In this document: positions 1 to 9,083 of the stretch, one piece after another
Layout of the letters: every line of letters starts with the position of its first letter
How positions within the stretch are numbered: position 1 is the stretch's first letter
Source: SCGC-AAA076-P13 sp905478035
Lineage (GTDB): Bacteria > Pseudomonadota > Gammaproteobacteria > Magnimaribacterales > D2472
NCBI GenBank assembly: GCA_943846785.1
Contig: OX044367.1
Location: forward strand, 372,001 to 436,000
Length of the DNA: 64,000 bases
Direction: 5' to 3'
Program-made: the position numbers and the translations under genes
The notes under the pieces: generated by a model
What the model was told of the DNA's origin: nothing
Databases searched by the model: none
The model's input: the letters and a program-made list of their open reading frames with translations, nothing else

Positions 1-1
1 A

Positions 2-298
2 CCGTATACTCCCTTATGCCTTTTAAGATGTTCATCTCCAACTCAAAAGAGCAATATAGATTTTCTAAATAAAGCTGTACACACATTAACAAACAGGCCA
101 GGTATAAATGTTATAGGACCTTTGCCGTCATTGGTTTCTAAAGCTAAAGGAAGTTATAGACACCAGGTCTATATTCATGCGTCAAAGAAGACCTATTTAA
201 ACAAAGTGCTAAAATTTTTAACAGAAGAATTTGAAAAATGGCCTGAGTCTAAAAAAGTAAGATGGTCTTTTGATTTAGATCCTATAGATCTAGGCTAG
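2..298 (+). CDS. priA: primosomal protein N' (PriA), C-terminal fragment
   Basis: The reading frame is open from the window edge to TAG at 296-298, giving the last 98 residues. PriA is the 3'-5' superfamily 2 helicase that restarts stalled replication forks by loading the primosome. The visible part matches the PriA C-terminal domain: a GPLPSLVSKAKGSYRHQVYI segment (E. coli has LGPVPALAPKRGGRYRWQIL, recalled from memory) and the terminal VRWSFDLDPIDLG, equivalent to VKWVLDVDPIEG. The helicase motifs lie upstream of the window. The stop overlaps the stop of the convergent amidase gene by four bases (CTAG). Confidence 0.85.
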   Translation, partial: PYTPLCLLRCSSPTQKSNIDFLNKAVHTLTNRPGINVIGPLPSLVSKAKGSYRHQVYIHASKKTYLNKVLKFLTEEFEKWPESKKVRWSFDLDPIDLG

Positions 299-1545
299 AT
301 ATAAATTTTAATTAATTGACCTGGATAGATTGACTTGTTGTTAAGGCTGTTACTTGCATTAATTTCTTCAACAGTTACACCAAATCTAATTGCTATCTCT
401 GAAAGAACATCCCCTTTTTGAATCTCATAGGTTACATACCCAGGATCAATATACATAAAGGTATCTGCTTTTGGCTTATCTTTGAAGTAATTATGAATTC
501 CAAGAAAGATAGACCTTGCAATCATTCTTCTGCCCGGCTTCCCTTTTAGCCTTTGAGCATCTTCAGGATTAGTTATAAATCCTGATTCAACTAGAACAGA
601 TGGAATATCTATAGATTTGAGCACTCTGAAATCAGCATACTCAACATTCTTTTTATGTATTTTAGTGAATGGATCCCTTTTAAGCTGATCTAAAATTTTA
701 GATCCCAATACCTTACTCTCTGAAATTTTATTTTTATACATTTCAGGATACAAGGCTCTAGCTTTATCTTCATCAAAATCAATCGCCTTTAGATTTTTTA
801 TATCCGCTTGTATTCTTTTCCTTTGTTTTTCAGATAAATTTCTTGCTACTGTGCTTGAGGCCTCATCAGACCATATGAAAACAGAAGCCCCCTTAACTGA
901 TGAAAGCCTAAATCCATCAGCATGGATAGAAATAAAAATATCCGCACCATGCTTTCTAGCATTTTGGTATCGATCATTAAGTCCAATTGTTTCATCACCA
1001 GCTCTTATCATGATTGGCCTATAACCATAGGTATCTTTTAGAGTCCTCTCTAGTTCTTTTGCAATCAAGAGCGTAATATCTTTTTCTAGTATATTGTTTG
1101 GACCAACTGCCCCAGGATACTTTCCGCCATGCCCTGCATCAATAGCTACAACAATGTCTCTAATATTTTTATTAATACTCTTATCTTTTTTGATTAGAAG
1201 CTTCAGAAAAATATCTTCTCCAACAATAGTCTGAGAAGGACTTTGCCAATAAACATATTCATATAAATCAATAACAATTCTAGTCAGTTCTCCATCTTGA
1301 GAAGCTCTTACTTTTTTAATTGGATAGTTGTGTGGAATATCAACATCACTTTCTAATTCTGCTTGGTTAACCTCTATAACTATTCTAGATGGATTATCTA
1401 GGGAGTAAGACCTTACCAAAGAAACCTTTTCTAGTTCAAAACTTATACTAATCTCATCATTACCTATCTCTTTTATTGCATCGAAAGTAATTTCATTCCC
1501 TCTAGCAAATAGAGAAACAAAACAAAGTAGTAGAATTTTATTCAT
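295..1545 (-). CDS. N-acetylmuramoyl-L-alanine amidase (AmiB/AmiC type) with AMIN and LysM domains
   Basis: This periplasmic zinc amidase cleaves the lactyl-amide bond between MurNAc and the stem peptide during daughter-cell separation. The 416-aa product has an N-terminal signal peptide (about 1-17), an AMIN septal-targeting domain (about 20-118), an Amidase_3 catalytic domain (about 131-355) and a C-terminal LysM (about 372-416, with GDVLSEIAIRFGV). Likely zinc ligands are H139 (DAGHGG), E154 and H208 (SIHADGF), with catalytic E320 (VLVESGF). The gene follows tsaE with an 8-bp overlap, matching the nnr-tsaE-amiB order of gammaproteobacteria. A C-terminal LysM is also found in AmiB-type enzymes, so AmiB versus AmiC is not settled. 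Confidence 0.93.
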   Translation of the reverse strand: MNKILLLCFVSLFARGNEITFDAIKEIGNDEISISFELEKVSLVRSYSLDNPSRIVIEVNQAELESDVDIPHNYPIKKVRASQDGELTRIVIDLYEYVYWQSPSQTIVGEDIFLKLLIKKDKSINKNIRDIVVAIDAGHGGKYPGAVGPNNILEKDITLLIAKELERTLKDTYGYRPIMIRAGDETIGLNDRYQNARKHGADIFISIHADGFRLSSVKGASVFIWSDEASSTVARNLSEKQRKRIQADIKNLKAIDFDEDKARALYPEMYKNKISESKVLGSKILDQLKRDPFTKIHKKNVEYADFRVLKSIDIPSVLVESGFITNPEDAQRLKGKPGRRMIARSIFLGIHNYFKDKPKADTFMYIDPGYVTYEIQKGDVLSEIAIRFGVTVEEINASNSLNNKSIYPGQLIKIYI

Positions 1546-2000
1546 AATTGTTTAACCACTGTTGAAAATTATCATCACCTGCAATCAATGAAACCTCTCT
1601 TCCCTCAGAGAGGTGACTAAATACTATCTTAAGATTAAAATCTCTTTTTTGCTGCAGTCTTTCAGGCCATTCAATCAGAATAATTTTCTTTGACTCTATT
1701 TTCCTAGATAAATCAAAAATATTTATATCAGCTGATTCGTTAGTTCTATAAAGATCTATATGTAAAAACATCAGAGTCATTAAATTCATATTCTTCACAA
1801 AGTGTATAAGTTGGACTTTTAACCAAATCATCCCAACCACAGTTTTTAATAATTGACCTTGATATAAATGTTTTTCCAGCTCCCAGATCTCCCTCAAGAT
1901 GAATTTCTATTTCTTTACAAGAAGATTTAAGAATCTCAGATGCTATTACTGATCCTAGATGATTTGTAGCTGTATCATCCTTAAGTATAAATTTTTTCAT
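1538..2000 (-). pseudogene. tsaE: tRNA threonylcarbamoyladenosine biosynthesis ATPase TsaE, interrupted by one-base frameshift
   Basis: TsaE is the P-loop ATPase partner of TsaB/TsaD in t6A37 modification of ANN-decoding tRNAs. The N-terminal frame (start at 2000) has the Walker A GDLGAGKT and VKSPTYTLCEEYE, then ends at YRSL. A second frame continues with HIDLYRTNES, LIEWPERLQQKRDF and a normal C-terminus. Removing one base from the A5 run at 1764-1768 (T5 on the coding strand) gives ...SDVLHIDLYR... and a 153-aa protein, the length of E. coli TsaE. TsaE is essential in many bacteria, so a sequencing error is more likely than true loss. It lies between nnrD (4-bp overlap) and the amidase. 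Confidence 0.85.
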
Positions 2001-2848
2001 TGGTTTAAAAGTTTTCTTATTATAGGTATTAAGCTAGAAGCATTTAAGCCTATTTCTCCAATTTCTTCACTAAATATCCTTCCAGCTTCTGCATGAACTG
2101 CAACAGCAATAAGACTTGCATTTTTTTCATCCAGACCTTGAGCCAAAAGAGCAGACAAAAGACCCGCTAATATATCACCTGTACCTCCAGTAGCAAGTTC
2201 AGGACCTCCATCCATGCAGATATAACTTTCATTATCTTTTGCAGAATATATTACGGTTTCCATGCCTTTTAATATAACTATAGATGCTTTATAGGTTTTA
2301 GAAATATTTTCTGCTGCCAAAGTCCTATTTTTTTGGATTTCATTAATAGATTTTTTGAGCAGAATAGCAGCCTCCCCAGGATGTGGAGTCATTAATATGG
2401 ATTGATCAAGTTTTTTTGTTATATGAGGTACAGAGGCCATTATATGGAGTGCACCAGCATCAAAAATAAGCTTACAGTTATTACTATTCTTTAAAATCTC
2501 GTTGAAAATAGCATCAGTAGCCATAGTTTTATAAATACCTGGACCATATAAGATTACATCTTGATCTTTAATATCAATCTGTACATTAATGTCATTGCCC
2601 ATATTGATGCCAGCTGTCATTACTTCAGGATTCCTTGAAAGAGCTGCCTTAACATTTGATTTATCCGTAGTGAGCTTTACCAAGCCTGATCCACAAAATA
2701 AACTTGTCTCAGATGCAAGAATTCCAGCACCACCCATTCCAGCCGATCCAGCACATATAAATACCTTTCCAAAATTACCCTTATGACTATCTTTTGGTCT
2801 TTTAGGTAAAGAATTTTGTAATTGTTTAAAATTAAAGCTTTGTGGCAT
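1997..2848 (-). CDS. nnrD: ADP-dependent NAD(P)H-hydrate dehydratase (NnrD domain only)
   Basis: The enzyme repairs hydrated NAD(P)H (NAD(P)HX) by ATP/ADP-dependent dehydration. The 283-aa sequence covers the ribokinase-like dehydratase domain: GNFGKVFICAGSAGMGGAG near residues 25-43, the TPHPGEAAIL segment and the nucleotide/catalytic GGTGDILAGLLSALLAQG near residue 222. E. coli Nnr (YjeF) is about 515 aa because it also has an N-terminal epimerase domain, which is missing here. No epimerase is seen elsewhere in the window. The gene is first in a minus-strand set with tsaE and the amidase, overlapping tsaE by 4 bp. Confidence 0.9.
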   Translation of the reverse strand: MPQSFNFKQLQNSLPKRPKDSHKGNFGKVFICAGSAGMGGAGILASETSLFCGSGLVKLTTDKSNVKAALSRNPEVMTAGINMGNDINVQIDIKDQDVILYGPGIYKTMATDAIFNEILKNSNNCKLIFDAGALHIMASVPHITKKLDQSILMTPHPGEAAILLKKSINEIQKNRTLAAENISKTYKASIVILKGMETVIYSAKDNESYICMDGGPELATGGTGDILAGLLSALLAQGLDEKNASLIAVAVHAEAGRIFSEEIGEIGLNASSLIPIIRKLLNQ

Positions 2849-2890
2849 GAAAAAATGTAATTAGATTAACTTATATTAGATGCTATAAAT

Positions 2891-4255
2891 TTATTCCTCT
2901 AAGAAATAACCAATTCTATCAGAATGAAATGAGCCCATAAAAATCTTTCCATTGTAAGGAATTGCGATTGTTGGTAATCCAAAGACTGTTTTAGAAAAAG
3001 AATAAATAGCTGTTCTTTTTAAAGTCTCATCATTCAATTGGTGAACAGAAAAGGGCAGAGAACAGTTTGTTTTTTCTGCGCAGTCACCAAAGTCATTTGC
3101 TTGCAAATCTAGAGAAGTTAACCAAATAGAGTTATCTTTTAAAAAAATGTTATCAGGACTTTGAATAAAATAACTACCTTTTTTTATCTTATTATCAAGA
3201 TCATAAACAGATAGGTTGTCTCCTTGATTGTAATTAACATAAAGAAGCCCAGCTCTTTCATTAAGGAGTATTCCATTGGGACCACTCCCATCAGTTCCCT
3301 CTATTTTTGTAAAATTATCTCCATTCCATAACACTATGTGGCCTGAGATACTTTTGAAAAGTGAGTTCATTAACCACTCTTCCATTGTTATTGTTCTCTC
3401 ATACATATGTGATGCATAAAACGAACCATCGGTTTTGAGAGCTATATCATTAAAATAATACTTATCCGGAACTTTAATGCATCCTTTCCAGACCATATCC
3501 CATGAAAAACCATTTTCTTTGAGCTCAAACATTTCAATTGATTCAAATGGAGAATGATTGATAACAGCTAGTTGATATTTTCCTTCATTATTTTCTACAA
3601 GGTCTATTCCGTGAGGATTAAATATATCAGCCTCATTTCTTAGGCAAGAAGGATCTCCCCATGAGTTATCTTCAAAAGTTATTTTCGGGACTATTTTTTC
3701 ATAATTACTCATGTTCATCAAAGCAAAGTAACCAGGCGCATGTTCTGCATAAGGACCAATCCCTCCAAACTCAGAAATAAAGAAAAATTTATTATCAGGA
3801 GTAATCACAATATCTTCTGGATTAGAAAAACCACAAATGACTTTAATAAGGCTATCTGATTCACATTTACTTATATCTTTCTGTGGGCCTATGTAATCAG
3901 TTGAAACTACTGTAAGTGAAATAAATAAATATAATATTGAAATTGGAATTGTTATTTTATAATAATGTTTTATAAATATTTCAAATGCTTTTGCAGCATT
4001 TTCAGGGAATAGAGTTAGCCAAACACCTTTTAAAAATGATAACAGGCCCATGATTATAAAAATTATTGACCATAGTCTATCCGCCCAGTCGGGTTGAAGG
4101 AAACCAACAAAGAACAAAGCAGTTCCAATAAGGATAGCTAGATAACCAGTATTTTTAAGATTATTAAAAAGGTATATACGAAGGTTTATGTAAAGAGGCT
4201 TAATTAAAACTAACACACCACAGATTAAGAAAAAGAATGCCAAGTAGTAGTTCAT
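2891..4255 (-). CDS. membrane-anchored SMP-30/paraoxonase-like beta-propeller protein
   Basis: The 454-aa protein is not a family I can name precisely. The first ~125 residues contain four or so hydrophobic segments (about 2-22, 36-54, 61-80, 98-115) and the remainder looks periplasmic. That part reads like a six-bladed lactonase/arylesterase propeller: PEDIVITPDNKFFFISEFGG, FNPHGIDLVENNEGKYQLAV (paraoxonases have a similar NPHGI segment), YFNDIALKTDGSFYASHMY, GPNGILLNERAGLLYVNYNQ and SPDNIFLKDNSIWLTS. The regularly placed Asp/Asn/His residues would fit a calcium site. An ester or lactone substrate is only a family-based guess. It sits 3 bp downstream of an alpha/beta hydrolase gene, suggesting joint expression. 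Confidence 0.6.
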   Translation of the reverse strand: MNYYLAFFFLICGVLVLIKPLYINLRIYLFNNLKNTGYLAILIGTALFFVGFLQPDWADRLWSIIFIIMGLLSFLKGVWLTLFPENAAKAFEIFIKHYYKITIPISILYLFISLTVVSTDYIGPQKDISKCESDSLIKVICGFSNPEDIVITPDNKFFFISEFGGIGPYAEHAPGYFALMNMSNYEKIVPKITFEDNSWGDPSCLRNEADIFNPHGIDLVENNEGKYQLAVINHSPFESIEMFELKENGFSWDMVWKGCIKVPDKYYFNDIALKTDGSFYASHMYERTITMEEWLMNSLFKSISGHIVLWNGDNFTKIEGTDGSGPNGILLNERAGLLYVNYNQGDNLSVYDLDNKIKKGSYFIQSPDNIFLKDNSIWLTSLDLQANDFGDCAEKTNCSLPFSVHQLNDETLKRTAIYSFSKTVFGLPTIAIPYNGKIFMGSFHSDRIGYFLEE

Positions 4256-4258
4256 AAA

Positions 4259-5152
4259 TTAATCTTTATATAAATGCTCCTTAATAATACTAACAAGTTC
4301 TAAAGGCTTGTCCAATGGAACATGGTGAGCAGCACCAGGAACCTCTCTAAAAGACATAATGTCACCATAGGTATTTTTGATATTCTCTAAGATATTTCCA
4401 GAAGTTAATAAGCTATCTTTGCCGTGTATAAATATTGCAGGACACCCAAATGAAAATGTATAGCCAAATAGCCTCTCTAGACTGCTAAACATTACATCAT
4501 CAAATTTCCATCTCCATCCTTCACCATTATTTTTAACAGAATATTCAGCAATATATCTTAAATACCAATCATTTAGACAATCTTGTTTAGGCATCAATCT
4601 GAATCTTTTTATAATATCTGTCTTATCTGAATAGTACTTAATCATCCTAAGCGGGGAAGAGTGCTGACTTGGATCATAATCAGGAGGTCTTATAAAAGTA
4701 TCAATAATAATAATGTTGTTTATTAGATCTTTTCTTTCAGATGCAACATAGCCGGCAACATGACCACCTAAAGAATGGCCAATAATAAATATATTTGTGA
4801 TATTTTTTTTAGTTTTTTCTTTTTCAATAACAGAGACAATACATTCTCCAAAATCCTTAATAGCATATGAGTCTCTGAATGAGGAATCACCCATGCCAGG
4901 GAGATCTATTGCTACTATATTTGAACAATCTCTAAAGTGAGGTGCAATGGGATCCCACCATTTTTTATGAGCACCTGTTCCATGAATTAGGACTATTAGG
5001 TCCTTACTTTCATTTTTAGAATCCCAGCTTGAGTAAGATATATCTCCACGTGGATTCTTAATTATATCTGAGCTAGGCTCATCTTTTATAGCATCTTTGA
5101 ACCACTGTGGTGCGTGAATAATATCTTGATTAAGATTGTTAGTTATTTCCAT
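4259..5152 (-). CDS. alpha/beta-fold hydrolase
   Basis: The 297-aa protein has the canonical alpha/beta hydrolase layout: the oxyanion-hole HGTG at 57-60, DLPGMGDS at 83-90, the nucleophile elbow GHSLGG at 125-130 with Ser127, and a late catalytic His in GAAHHVPLDKP near residue 275. A cap region rich in aromatics lies between about 150 and 230. There is no signal peptide, so it is probably cytoplasmic. The substrate cannot be told from sequence. It is transcribed together with the downstream propeller protein (3-bp gap) and diverges from the Nudix gene across a 32-bp spacer. Confidence 0.85.
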   Translation of the reverse strand: MEITNNLNQDIIHAPQWFKDAIKDEPSSDIIKNPRGDISYSSWDSKNESKDLIVLIHGTGAHKKWWDPIAPHFRDCSNIVAIDLPGMGDSSFRDSYAIKDFGECIVSVIEKEKTKKNITNIFIIGHSLGGHVAGYVASERKDLINNIIIIDTFIRPPDYDPSQHSSPLRMIKYYSDKTDIIKRFRLMPKQDCLNDWYLRYIAEYSVKNNGEGWRWKFDDVMFSSLERLFGYTFSFGCPAIFIHGKDSLLTSGNILENIKNTYGDIMSFREVPGAAHHVPLDKPLELVSIIKEHLYKD

Positions 5153-5184
5153 AAACAGTATTCTAAGCTATAAAAAATAAAAAT

Positions 5185-5979
5185 ATGAATAAACTTAACT
5201 TAACTCCAGCAGCAACTGTTCTTGTACTCAAAGATTCATCTCATGGGATGGAAGTTCTCATGGTAAAGAGGTCTAGTAGACCTCCTTTTGGTGACTTGTT
5301 TGTTTTCCCCGGAGGAAAAATTGATCACAGCGATTTTAATAATAAAATAGAAGATTTATGTGAAGATATAACTGATAAAGAGGCATCAATAAAGCTTGGT
5401 TTGGATTCAGGCGGTCTTGCATACTGGGTAGCTTGTATAAGAGAGTGCTTTGAGGAAGTTGGCATTTTGCTTGCAAAAAAAAGGAATGGCGAAGACCTTG
5501 ATTTAGATGGATCAGATAAAAGTAAGTTTCAGAAATATAGAAAGATGCTTCTTAATAACGAAATTGATCTATATAAAATTTGCTCAGAAGAAGATCTAAT
5601 TTTAATGCCTCAACAGATAGCTCCTTTTTCACATTGGATTACACCTGAAATTGAAACAAGAAGATTCGATACTCGTTTTTTCATTGCTTATTTGCCTAAT
5701 AATCAAACCGGAGAACATGATGGTAGTGAGCTTATAGACAGTGTCTGGATTTCTCCAAAAAAAGCACTTGAGAAATCTCGTTCTGGAGAAATGCCAATGA
5801 TAATGCCAACAATAAAAAACCTTGAACAATGTGCTCAATTCGACCTAGGCTCTCAACTTCTAGAAAATCAAAAAGGCCTATCAAATGAAGATATTCCCCC
5901 AATTTTACCTAAATTTTTTAAAGAGGATGGTGAGTGGAGAGGCTTACTCCCTGGTGATAAGGGGTATGAGGACCGTTAA
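5185..5979 (+). CDS. Nudix hydrolase (NUDT19-like)
   Basis: This is a 264-aa Nudix-fold pyrophosphohydrolase. It has VFPGGKIDHSDF (about 44-55) and the metal-binding RECFEEVGILL (about 94-104), so the Nudix box is split by a ~35-residue insert between its glycine and the REUXEE part, as in NUDT19/NUDT7-like enzymes that cleave CoA esters. The C-terminal half has SHWITPEIETRRFDTRFFIA, also typical of that subgroup. The following metallo-beta-lactamase gene starts 5 bp after its stop, so the two are co-transcribed; a role in acyl-CoA or nucleotide-derivative turnover is inference. Confidence 0.83.
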   Translation: MNKLNLTPAATVLVLKDSSHGMEVLMVKRSSRPPFGDLFVFPGGKIDHSDFNNKIEDLCEDITDKEASIKLGLDSGGLAYWVACIRECFEEVGILLAKKRNGEDLDLDGSDKSKFQKYRKMLLNNEIDLYKICSEEDLILMPQQIAPFSHWITPEIETRRFDTRFFIAYLPNNQTGEHDGSELIDSVWISPKKALEKSRSGEMPMIMPTIKNLEQCAQFDLGSQLLENQKGLSNEDIPPILPKFFKEDGEWRGLLPGDKGYEDR

Positions 5980-5984
5980 ATAAT

Positions 5985-6782
5985 ATGAGTTTAATTACAA
6001 AAATAACTGCTCCTAATCCAGGTGTTTTCACCGGAGGCGGGACTAATACTTATCTAGTTGGAAAAAATGATTTGACCCTTATTGATCCTGGGCCAAATAT
6101 TTCTGAGCATTTGGATGAAATAATAAAAGTAGCAGATGGAAGGATAAAAAGAATTTTTGTTACCCATACTCATACCGATCATTCACCAGGCGCACTACCT
6201 TTATCTAAAATTCTAAATGTCCCAATGTATGGTAGGTTGGTAGATGGAGAGTCATCATGGGAAGACGAAACATTCGTTCCAGATATTGTATTAAATGATA
6301 AAGACATTATTGAAACAGAAGAATATACAATCGAAGTCATTCATACTCCTGGACATGCATCCAATCATTTATGCTTTTTAATAAAGGATACTAAATGCCT
6401 TATAACCGGTGATCATATTATGGATGGATCTACTGTTGTAATAGGGCCACCTGATGGCAATATGACAAGTTACATTGATTCTTTAGAAAAGTTACAAGAT
6501 TATGATATTGATTACTTTGCACCTGGACATGGCAATGATATTCATGAACCAAAAAAGACAATTCAATCAATTATTAGGCATAGGTTAGCACGAGAAGGAA
6601 AAGCTTTTAGAAGACTGAAGGAAGCCGGAACTTCATCCCTAGATGAATTAACAAAACTTGTCTATGACGATGTATCTGAAAAGCTTCATCCTATAGCAAG
6701 ATATAGTTTAGAAGCACACCTTTTAAAGCTTATCGATGAAAAAAAGGTTAAGAAAGATAAGGATTTATTCGAAGTAGTTTAA
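5985..6782 (+). CDS. metallo-beta-lactamase fold hydrolase (LACTB2-like)
   Basis: The 265-aa protein shows the MBL-fold metal motif THTHTDHSPGA (HxHxDH, about residues 60-70), followed by HTPGHASNHLCF (His near 123), TGDHIMDGST (Asp near 142) and the late APGHGN His. The C-terminal ~60 residues (RHRLAREGKAFRRLKEAG, KLIDEKKVKK) form the winged-helix-like tail found in LACTB2 family members. LACTB2 is an endoribonuclease in animals; bacterial members are mostly uncharacterised. Its stop overlaps the stop of the convergent lipoprotein gene (TTAA at 6779-6782). Confidence 0.85.
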   Translation: MSLITKITAPNPGVFTGGGTNTYLVGKNDLTLIDPGPNISEHLDEIIKVADGRIKRIFVTHTHTDHSPGALPLSKILNVPMYGRLVDGESSWEDETFVPDIVLNDKDIIETEEYTIEVIHTPGHASNHLCFLIKDTKCLITGDHIMDGSTVVIGPPDGNMTSYIDSLEKLQDYDIDYFAPGHGNDIHEPKKTIQSIIRHRLAREGKAFRRLKEAGTSSLDELTKLVYDDVSEKLHPIARYSLEAHLLKLIDEKKVKKDKDLFEVV

Positions 6783-7159
6783 TCTTTGTTCTTCTTTAGG
6801 ATCTTCTCTTCTATGGCTTCTATGTCTATATCATCAATTGAATCAACTCCATCATCAGGCAGTTTCTTCACTTCCTTATCAATTTTAAGATCTATAGATG
6901 AATCCCCAAAATCAAAAGTTAGCTCCCTTACATTTTTCGAAATAGTATCATCAACACAGTCATCTTGATCATATGACTCTCTCGTCTCACCTTTATCATT
7001 AATGGGATAAGGTCTTTGAGGTGGTGGCATCTGCAAGCATTTAATAGTCGCAGCTGGAGAATAATAGTCAGTATCTGAATAAAGCTTGTCTAGTTCTTTT
7101 GGTGATATGGAGCACCCACTAAATCCTAATAAAAAAAATATTACTAAAAACCCTCTCAT
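6779..7159 (-). CDS. small putative lipoprotein, unknown function
   Basis: The 126-aa product has a hydrophobic N-terminus ending in the lipobox-like FLLGFSGCS (Cys16), so it is probably a lipoprotein of the cell envelope. The mature part is hydrophilic and acidic, with LDKLYSDTDYYSPAAT and a C-terminus of alternating Asp/Glu and Lys. I recognise no domain. The start overlaps the acs stop by 4 bp, so it is the last gene of the dNK-acs-lipoprotein set. Confidence 0.7.
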   Translation of the reverse strand: MRGFLVIFFLLGFSGCSISPKELDKLYSDTDYYSPAATIKCLQMPPPQRPYPINDKGETRESYDQDDCVDDTISKNVRELTFDFGDSSIDLKIDKEVKKLPDDGVDSIDDIDIEAIEEKILKKNKD

Positions 7160-9081
7160 AGACTCTGTTTATTTTCTATCAAAGATTCAACTACAGAAGG
7201 ATCAGCAAGAGTAGTAGTATCTCCTAAATTAGATAACTCATTTTCAGCTATTTTCCTAAGGATTCTTCGCATAATTTTTCCTGATCTGGTTTTTGGTAAA
7301 CCTGGTGCATTTTGAATAAGATCTGGTTTGGCAATAGCGCCAATTTCTTTTGAAACAAACTGTTTTAACTCAGAGCTAAAATCATCACTAAATACCTCAC
7401 CTATCATTAATGTAACAAAGGCATATATTCCTTGCCCTTTAATTGGATGCTCAAAGCCAACAACTGCTGCTTCTGCAATTTTTGGATGAAGCACTAAGGC
7501 GCTTTCTATCTCTGCTGTTCCAAGCCTATGACCAGAAACATTGAGAACATCATCAACCCTTCCAGTTATCCAGTAATAGCCGTCTTCATCTCTTTTTGCA
7601 CCATCTCCTGTAAAGTAGATATCTTTGTACATTCCAAAGTATGTATCAATCATTCTCTGATGATCTCCATAAATACTTCTAATTTGACTTGGCCATGACT
7701 GCTCAATAACCAAATTTCCTGCGTTAGCACCCTCTAAGGCATTTCCATTTTCATCATAAAGAGCTGGCTTAACTCCAAAGAAGGGGAGAGTTGCTGAGCC
7801 TGGTTTCGTTGGAGTTATTCCCGCTATTGGAGAAATTAATACTGAACCAGTTTCAGTCTGCCACCAAGTATCAATAACCTCACATTTAGAATTTCCAACA
7901 ACACTATAGTACCAATCCCAAGCTTCGGGGTTGATAGGCTCTCCTACAGTTCCTAACAACCTTAGACTCCCTCTTTTTGTTTTTTTAACAGGTTCATCGC
8001 CCTGAGCCATCAATGCTCTTATAGCAGTTGGAGCTGTATAAAAAATACTTATATTGTGTTTATCACAAATTTCCCAGCATCTTGATGCTGAGGGATAGGT
8101 TGGGACTCCTTCAAACATGAGAGTTGATGCTCCATTTGAAAGAGGGCCATATAAAATATAAGTGTGTCCAGTAATCCAGCCAACATCTGCAGTGCACCAA
8201 TACTTATCTTCGGGCTTTATGCCAAAAAGATATTTAAAACTTATATGAGCGCCCAAAAGATAGCCTGCTGTTGTGTGAAGAACACCTTTAGGTTTTCCTG
8301 TTGATCCTGATGTGTAGAGAATAAAAAGAGGATCTTCTGAATTCATTGGTTCGGGATCACAAACATTAGAGACATTTTTTACAAGATCCTCATACCAAAC
8401 ATCTCTATCCTTATTCCATTCTATTTCTCCACCAGTTCTCTTAACAACAAGAGTATTTTTGACATTTGGACAGCCTAGCAAGGCCTCATCAACATTTAAC
8501 TTTAATGGAACTTTTTTACCACCTCTCAGGCCTTCGTCAGCAGTAATTACAATTTTACAATCAGCATCGAGAATTCTGTCTTTTAATGATTCAGGAGAAA
8601 AGCCACCAAAAACAACAGAGTGAACAGCTCCAATGCGAGTACAGGCAAGCATCGCAAACGCAGTCTCAACTATCATAGGCATATATATACATACTCTAGA
8701 GCCTTTTTCTACACCAAGACTCTTCAAGACATTAGCAAATTTACATACCTCATTATGAAGCTCTTGGTAGGTGAGCTCCCTAGAGTCAGTTGGATCATCT
8801 CCTTCCCATATCAATGCTATTTTATTTGCGTCATTCGCTAAGTGCCTATCAATACAGTTTACGCTGATATTTGTTTTACCACCTTCAAACCATTTAGCAT
8901 CACTAAACTCATTATTATGAGTAGTTTTAAAATCTTCAATCCAGCTTAAGTTTTCTTTTGCAAGCTCTTTAAAAAAAAGCGCAGGATTTTCTATAGATTG
9001 TTTATAGAGCTCTTGATACTCACCAAAATCTTTAATAAATGGATTAGATGAATGCTTAGGCTCATAAATCTTTTGAGACAT
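7156..9081 (-). CDS. acs: acetyl-CoA synthetase
   Basis: Acs activates acetate to acetyl-CoA through acetyl-AMP in the cytoplasm. The 641-aa length is normal for the family. Adenylate-forming signatures are present: FILYTSGSTGKPKGVLHT (A3/P-loop), DTWWQTETGS (A5), YFTGDGAKRDEDGYYWITGR (A7/A8 hinge) and near the C-terminus PKTRSGKIMRR, containing the A10 lysine that is reversibly acetylated in Salmonella Acs. It lies 2 bp downstream of the deoxynucleoside kinase gene. Acetate scavenging fits a photoheterotroph. Confidence 0.97.
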   Translation of the reverse strand: MSQKIYEPKHSSNPFIKDFGEYQELYKQSIENPALFFKELAKENLSWIEDFKTTHNNEFSDAKWFEGGKTNISVNCIDRHLANDANKIALIWEGDDPTDSRELTYQELHNEVCKFANVLKSLGVEKGSRVCIYMPMIVETAFAMLACTRIGAVHSVVFGGFSPESLKDRILDADCKIVITADEGLRGGKKVPLKLNVDEALLGCPNVKNTLVVKRTGGEIEWNKDRDVWYEDLVKNVSNVCDPEPMNSEDPLFILYTSGSTGKPKGVLHTTAGYLLGAHISFKYLFGIKPEDKYWCTADVGWITGHTYILYGPLSNGASTLMFEGVPTYPSASRCWEICDKHNISIFYTAPTAIRALMAQGDEPVKKTKRGSLRLLGTVGEPINPEAWDWYYSVVGNSKCEVIDTWWQTETGSVLISPIAGITPTKPGSATLPFFGVKPALYDENGNALEGANAGNLVIEQSWPSQIRSIYGDHQRMIDTYFGMYKDIYFTGDGAKRDEDGYYWITGRVDDVLNVSGHRLGTAEIESALVLHPKIAEAAVVGFEHPIKGQGIYAFVTLMIGEVFSDDFSSELKQFVSKEIGAIAKPDLIQNAPGLPKTRSGKIMRRILRKIAENELSNLGDTTTLADPSVVESLIENKQSL

Positions 9082-9083
9082 GC

